Shown: positions 60,004-64,000 of the stretch, piece after piece
How positions within the stretch are numbered: the first letter of the stretch is position 1
Layout: each line of letters starts with the position of its first letter
Assembly (NCBI GenBank): GCA_017551675.1
Contig: JAFZLC010000058.1
Location: forward strand, 1-64,000
Origin: Paludibacteraceae bacterium
GTDB taxonomy: Bacteria; Bacteroidota; Bacteroidia; Bacteroidales; Paludibacteraceae
Direction of reading: 5' to 3'
DNA: 64,000 nt
Notes under the pieces: generated by a model
What the model saw: the letters and a program-made list of their open reading frames with translations, nothing else
Databases searched by the model: none
What the model was told of the DNA's origin: nothing
Position numbers and translations under genes: made by a program

Positions 60004-63000
60004 TTAGCTTGAAATTTTATTTAACTCATATTTCACCTCCATACCATCTAAGGAAGTGAGCAATTCTCTTGTGACGTTCAGTCGTGCGGAGCGGGATTTC
60101 AGTAAGAGGTTGATGCCTGTCATCTCTTCTCTTACAGAGAAATAGAGCGTTGCGCTCGGCTGGTTGTCTGTTACTATGTTATCAGCAATTGTGGTGCTGA
60201 TATCGTTTACAAAGGTAGTAGTAAAATTTTCTTCATTAGCATATATGACCAAATTTTTTACAGCATCTTTTACAGCATCGGTCATCCATTGTATTTTATT
60301 GAAGATAATACGACGGTCTTTGTCATACGATTTTCGTTTTCCATACTTGCCTGAGATGAACAGCGTGTAGCCAGGTTGCAGATAATTACCAAAATTAGCT
60401 ATGTCGTCGTTGAAGAAGGAGAATTCATGTACTCCCGAATAATCTTGGAGTGCTACGATTTTAAAATCGGCTCCATTCTTAGTTTTTAAGTTCTTGACAT
60501 TCATTACCATACCTCCGAAATAGACATCGGAGTCCTCCATCTTCTTTTCTTTTTCAGGGTCGATGAATTGAGGTCCGCTCCAATCTGTGGAAAGGTCTGC
60601 CATTTGCACGTTGCATACATGTTTCAGAACGACGTAGTAATCATCCAATGGATGGGCGGATAAGAAGATTCCGACAAGTTCTCTCTCTCTGTTCAGCAAA
60701 TCTATGCGAGGAAGTGATTCCACCTTAGGAATCTTTGGTTTAGCTATGTTGGCAGCCTCTTCATCTTCACCGAACAGACTAAGTTGCAGTTGTGACTTAC
60801 CACTTTCTGATTGAACTTTCACACCATAGGTATGAAGGCTGTCGATGAAGCCTGGAATCAAGAAATGTTCTCTTTTCACATCAGAGAAGCAGTCGAATGC
60901 ACCTGCCATAGCAAGTGTTTCGATGGTTTTCTTTCCGCAGGATGTGAGGTTAACGCGTTCCATGAAATTATAGATATCTGTAAACTTACCATTCCTTTTT
61001 CGCTCGTTCAGAATGGATTCAACCGCACCTTCTCCCACTCCTTTGATACCTGCCAGTCCGAATCGGATGTTACCTTCCTTGTTGGCGGTAAAGTTCATAT
61101 CACTCTCGTTCACATCAGGGATGAGCACTTCTATACCCATTCTCTTACATTCATCCATGAATTTGGTGATATCGGTAATGCTATCCTTGTTACGTGTCAG
61201 GTTGGCAGCCATATATTCTGCTGGATAGTGTGCTTTTAAGTATCCAGTTTGATAAGCCACCCAAGCATAACATGCGGCATGGGATTTGTTGAATGCGTAG
61301 GAGGCGAATTTTTCCCAGTCGGCCCAAATCTTCTCCAGTATTTTAGGGTCATGACCATTCTTTTTACCACCCTCCAAAAATTTAGGTTTCAGGATTTCCA
61401 GCATGGCGAATATCTTCTTACCCATGGCCTTACGTAAGGTATCAGCCTCACCTTTGGTGAAGTTGGCCAGCAATCGGCTGAGCAGCATCACCTGCTCTTG
61501 ATAGACTGTCACACCATACGTGTCTTTAAGGTATTTCTCCATCACTGGAATATCATATTTAATCTCCTCCTTACCTTGTTTTCTGGCGATGAAGGTTGGA
61601 ATATAATCCATTGGTCCCGGACGATACAAGGCGTTCATGGCAATCAAGTCTGATATCTGCGAAGGTTGCAGTTCTCGAAGGAATTTCTGCATGCCGGGCG
61701 ACTCAAACTGGAACGTACCAATGGTGGCACCATCACTGTATAGCTTATAGGTGAGTTCGTCGTCAATAGGAATATGATCGATATCAATATCTTCTCCTGT
61801 GGTGATTTTAATATTTTTCAGAGCCTCTTTGATGAGAGATAATGTCTTCAATCCAAGAAAGTCCATTTTGATAAGACCTACAGACTCTACCACGTGTCCG
61901 TCGTATTGGGTTACTGCCACGTTTTGCCCCGTTTCTTTATCCATGATGGTACAGATGGGCGCAAAGTTTGTAAGGTCGTCGGCACCGATGATAACACCAC
62001 AAGCATGGATACCGATTTGTCGGTTGGTATCTTCCAGCTGTTGAGCGTAACGGAGCATGGAGGAGATGTTTTCGTCGGATCCTTCCAATAATTTTTTCAG
62101 TTCAGGGATGTATTTGTAGCAGTTTTTCAAGTTTACCTTAGGCATTTTCTTAGGTAATTCTCCGTCCACTGCTTTTACTTGGTCTTCTTCGAAACCACGG
62201 TCGGGTATGAAGCTTTTGATTCTGTTCACTTCTGACAATGGAACATTTTGAACGCGTCCCACGTCGGCGATACTCGATTTGGTGGCCATGGTACCATAGG
62301 TGATGATATGAGCCACTTTTTCGGCTCCATATTTTTGGGTTACCCAATCGAGCACTTTACCACGACCATCATCATCGAAGTCCACATCAATATCGGGTAA
62401 TGAGATACGGTCTGGATTAAGGAAACGCTCGAACAGCAAATCATATTTTAGTGGGTCAAGATCCGTGATTCTTAAGCAATAAGCCACAACGGAACCAGCG
62501 GCAGAACCACGTCCAGGACCTACGGAAACGTCCAGTTCCTCGCGAGCGCCACGGATGTAATCTTGCACGATGAGGAAGTAGCCAGGGAATCCCATGGTCT
62601 TCATAATGTGGAGTTCGAATATGATACGCTCCCTTTGTTCATCGGTTAGGTTTTCTCCATAACGTTTTTTTGCGCCTTCCCATGTCAATTTGTTGAGGTA
62701 GTCAGCCTCCAATTTGATACGGTATAGTTTGTTGTAACCACCCAGTTTCTTTATCTTTTTCTCGGCATCTTCCTGACTGAGTACCACGTTACCCTTTTCG
62801 TCGCGAGTAAACTCGTTGAACAGATCCTCTTCGGTGAATTTCTTTCGGTATTCCTCTTCCGTTCCAAACGATTCAGGAATAGGAAATTTAGGCATGATAG
62901 GGTCTGAGTTGATGCTGTAGGTTTCCACCTTGCTTGCCACTTCTAGGGTGTTGGACAAGGCTTCAGGTATGTCGCTGAAGATAGCTTCCATTTCTTCGGG

Positions 63001-63933
63001 TGTTTTCAGCCATTCCTGTTTAGTGTAGGCCATACCGCGGTTGGGGTCGCTCATCAGTTTACCCGTACTCAAGCACACGAGACGTTCGTGGGCGTCGCCA
63101 TGTTCCTCTTCCACAAAGTGGACATCGTTGGTGGCGATTACTTTGATATTATGTTTTTTAGCAAATTCGAGTAAGACTGCATTTACTTTTTGTTGCTTTT
63201 CGAATGTATCTCTTGGCGCATTCGGTTTGTCAGTCTTATGGCGTTGTAATTCGAGATAGTAATCATCTCCGAAAAGGTTTTTGAACCATAGGATGGATTG
63301 TTCAGCCTTGTCCGGTTCATCTGCGAGGATGTATTGAGGTACCTCACCACCCAAGCAAGCGGAGCAGCAGATGATACCTTCGTGCCATTTTTCAAGTACG
63401 TTATGGTCGATACGAGGACGATCGTAGAAACCATCCGTATAGGCGATGGAGGCTAGTTTGCAGAGACTATGGTAACCGACTTCATTCTTAGCTAACAGAA
63501 TAAGGTGCCAACCGCTTCTATCCACGATACGTTCCTTCCCTGTTTCTTTTGATATCTCTTTTAATGTTTTATCTTTATCGTAGAGGGTACGACGAGCGCA
63601 GTAAGCTTCAGTTCCCACGATAGGTTTAAAAGGAATGAAGGAAGCTGCTTTCTCTTTTAGGTCTTCTAATTTCTTTCGTAGTTCCTCTTTTTTCGCTTCG
63701 TCAGGTTCTTTTTCAAGTTCTTCTTCACACTCTTTCACCTTTTTCTTTGGGGCACCGTTCACCTTTCCTACATAGTCGAGAAAGTCTTTGATACCAAACA
63801 TATTACCATGATCTGTGAGGGCCATAGAATGCATGCCATTTTTCATGCATTTGTCCACAAGATCAGGTACTTTCGACATACCATCTTGAATGGAATAATG
63901 AGAGTGGACGTGTAAATGTACAAATTCAGCCAT
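60004..63933 (-). CDS. dnaE: DNA polymerase III alpha subunit
   Basis: From ATG 63933 (MAEFVHLHVHSHYSIQDG), 1309 residues; an upstream ATG at 63975 would extend into the leader hairpin. Replicative polymerase. PHP domain at the N-terminus (HLHVHSHYS, LTDHGNMFG); palm with GPGRGSAAGS and PDIDVDFDDDGRGKV (catalytic Asp residues); fingers (YRPGPMDYIPTFIARK, YQEQVM, NKSHAACYAWVAYQTGYLKAHYP); helix-hairpin-helix (GLAGIKGVGEGAV); and OB fold near the C-terminus (YFGGMVMNVKNLKTKNGADFKIVALQD). It is longer than the E. coli enzyme (1160), chiefly through a charged insert near residues 60-95, as in other Bacteroidota. trxA follows. Confidence 0.97.
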   Translation of the reverse strand: MAEFVHLHVHSHYSIQDGMSKVPDLVDKCMKNGMHSMALTDHGNMFGIKDFLDYVGKVNGAPKKKVKECEEELEKEPDEAKKEELRKKLEDLKEKAASFIPFKPIVGTEAYCARRTLYDKDKTLKEISKETGKERIVDRSGWHLILLAKNEVGYHSLCKLASIAYTDGFYDRPRIDHNVLEKWHEGIICCSACLGGEVPQYILADEPDKAEQSILWFKNLFGDDYYLELQRHKTDKPNAPRDTFEKQQKVNAVLLEFAKKHNIKVIATNDVHFVEEEHGDAHERLVCLSTGKLMSDPNRGMAYTKQEWLKTPEEMEAIFSDIPEALSNTLEVASKVETYSINSDPIMPKFPIPESFGTEEEYRKKFTEEDLFNEFTRDEKGNVVLSQEDAEKKIKKLGGYNKLYRIKLEADYLNKLTWEGAKKRYGENLTDEQRERIIFELHIMKTMGFPGYFLIVQDYIRGAREELDVSVGPGRGSAAGSVVAYCLRITDLDPLKYDLLFERFLNPDRISLPDIDVDFDDDGRGKVLDWVTQKYGAEKVAHIITYGTMATKSSIADVGRVQNVPLSEVNRIKSFIPDRGFEEDQVKAVDGELPKKMPKVNLKNCYKYIPELKKLLEGSDENISSMLRYAQQLEDTNRQIGIHACGVIIGADDLTNFAPICTIMDKETGQNVAVTQYDGHVVESVGLIKMDFLGLKTLSLIKEALKNIKITTGEDIDIDHIPIDDELTYKLYSDGATIGTFQFESPGMQKFLRELQPSQISDLIAMNALYRPGPMDYIPTFIARKQGKEEIKYDIPVMEKYLKDTYGVTVYQEQVMLLSRLLANFTKGEADTLRKAMGKKIFAMLEILKPKFLEGGKKNGHDPKILEKIWADWEKFASYAFNKSHAACYAWVAYQTGYLKAHYPAEYMAANLTRNKDSITDITKFMDECKRMGIEVLIPDVNESDMNFTANKEGNIRFGLAGIKGVGEGAVESILNERKRNGKFTDIYNFMERVNLTSCGKKTIETLAMAGAFDCFSDVKREHFLIPGFIDSLHTYGVKVQSESGKSQLQLSLFGEDEEAANIAKPKIPKVESLPRIDLLNRERELVGIFLSAHPLDDYYVVLKHVCNVQMADLSTDWSGPQFIDPEKEKKMEDSDVYFGGMVMNVKNLKTKNGADFKIVALQDYSGVHEFSFFNDDIANFGNYLQPGYTLFISGKYGKRKSYDKDRRIIFNKIQWMTDAVKDAVKNLVIYANEENFTTTFVNDISTTIADNIVTDNQPSATLYFSVREEMTGINLLLKSRSARLNVTRELLTSLDGMEVKYELNKISS

Positions 63934-63962
63934 TTCGAATTTATAATACCTTTTTTTTGTTT

Positions 63963-63986
63963 GGATGAGTTCCAAAAGAACACACC
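63963..63986 (-). repeat. Compact leader-type hairpin upstream of dnaE
   Basis: On the minus strand GGTGTGTTC-TTTT-GGAACTCATCC: the arms match the GGTGxGTTC/GAACxCACC ends of the leader elements with almost no centre. It ends 30 nt before the dnaE ATG. The window ends soon after. Confidence 0.45.
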
Positions 63987-64000
63987 ATTATTATTCTAAT

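Noticed and set aside
1-64000. CRISPR array, tRNA, rRNA, complete insertion sequence or prophage
   Set aside because: No regularly spaced repeats, no tRNA-like cloverleaf ends, no transposase or phage structural genes seen on either strand by reading; a tRNAscan or ISfinder search could not be run.

Overview
The window reads as about 64 kb of chromosome from a member of the Bacteroidota, most likely order Bacteroidales. Three things point there: type IX secretion (T9SS) sorting domains on several large secreted proteins, including two of the gliding-motility-associated (CHU_C) type; repeated promoters of the Bacteroides form TTG-N20-TAnnTTTG with no Shine-Dalgarno signal; and a typical gene repertoire (flotillin-like FloA, POT peptide permease, IorA, acyl-ACP thioesterase, PorT-like barrel, LysM/receptor-family protein, dnaE next to trxA). 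The DNA is AT-rich. I found no rRNA, tRNA, CRISPR array or complete insertion sequence.

Layout. 0.2-3 kb: tandem pair of DUF4419 lipoproteins. 3.3-6.6 kb: accessory islet on the minus strand with a GHKL ATPase, a HTH/DUF6922 regulator with its own operator and a small PUA-like partner, a broken ORF6N gene and a membrane-anchored coiled-coil protein resembling abortive-infection proteins. 7.3-14.3 kb: a 2320-residue modular T9SS surface protein. 14.4-18.3 kb: a YwlG-family protein, a secreted unknown, a strong small-RNA candidate and an LTA-synthase-like phosphotransferase. 18.3-25 kb: carbohydrate cluster with a secreted esterase and two GH43 enzymes carrying CBM6 modules, all with T9SS-type tails, probably for arabinoxylan. 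25-31.5 kb: small membrane protein, lipoprotein, GDP-mannose pyrophosphorylase, GT90 glycosyltransferase and a translationally coupled coiled-coil plus membrane-protein pair of unknown role. 31.5-39.3 kb: peptide permease, FloA, metallo-hydrolase and a tightly overlapping minus-strand run (nitroreductase, LiaF-like, DUF2520 Rossmann, KdsC-like, UbiA-type prenyltransferase, acyl-ACP thioesterase) concerned with envelope lipids. 39.4-48 kb: pentapeptide-repeat lipoprotein, papain-family lipoprotein protease, exonuclease, IorA without IorB, and a lipoprotein cluster with a putative zinc protease. 48.3-50.8 kb: grpE-dnaJ and a convergent XRE regulator. 50.8-52.1 kb: a long non-coding AT-rich zone with operator-like repeats and a REPIN-like element. 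52-64 kb: T9SS protein, LysM/receptor protein, PorT-like barrel, RlmI-like methyltransferase, M48 protease, a small membrane gene with an in-frame stop, trxA and dnaE.

The most unexpected signals are outside proteins. An imperfect inverted-repeat element (arms like GGTGAGTTCTATAAATTC and its complement) sits directly upstream of the start codons of five unrelated genes (ywlG-like, MBL hydrolase, iorA, M48 protease, dnaE), with an expanded copy near 45.1 kb. A roughly 88-nt RNA gene at 16.0-16.1 kb has a textbook promoter and terminator. The coupled 710-residue/175-residue gene pair at 28.8-31.4 kb is the best protein-level candidate for an undescribed system.
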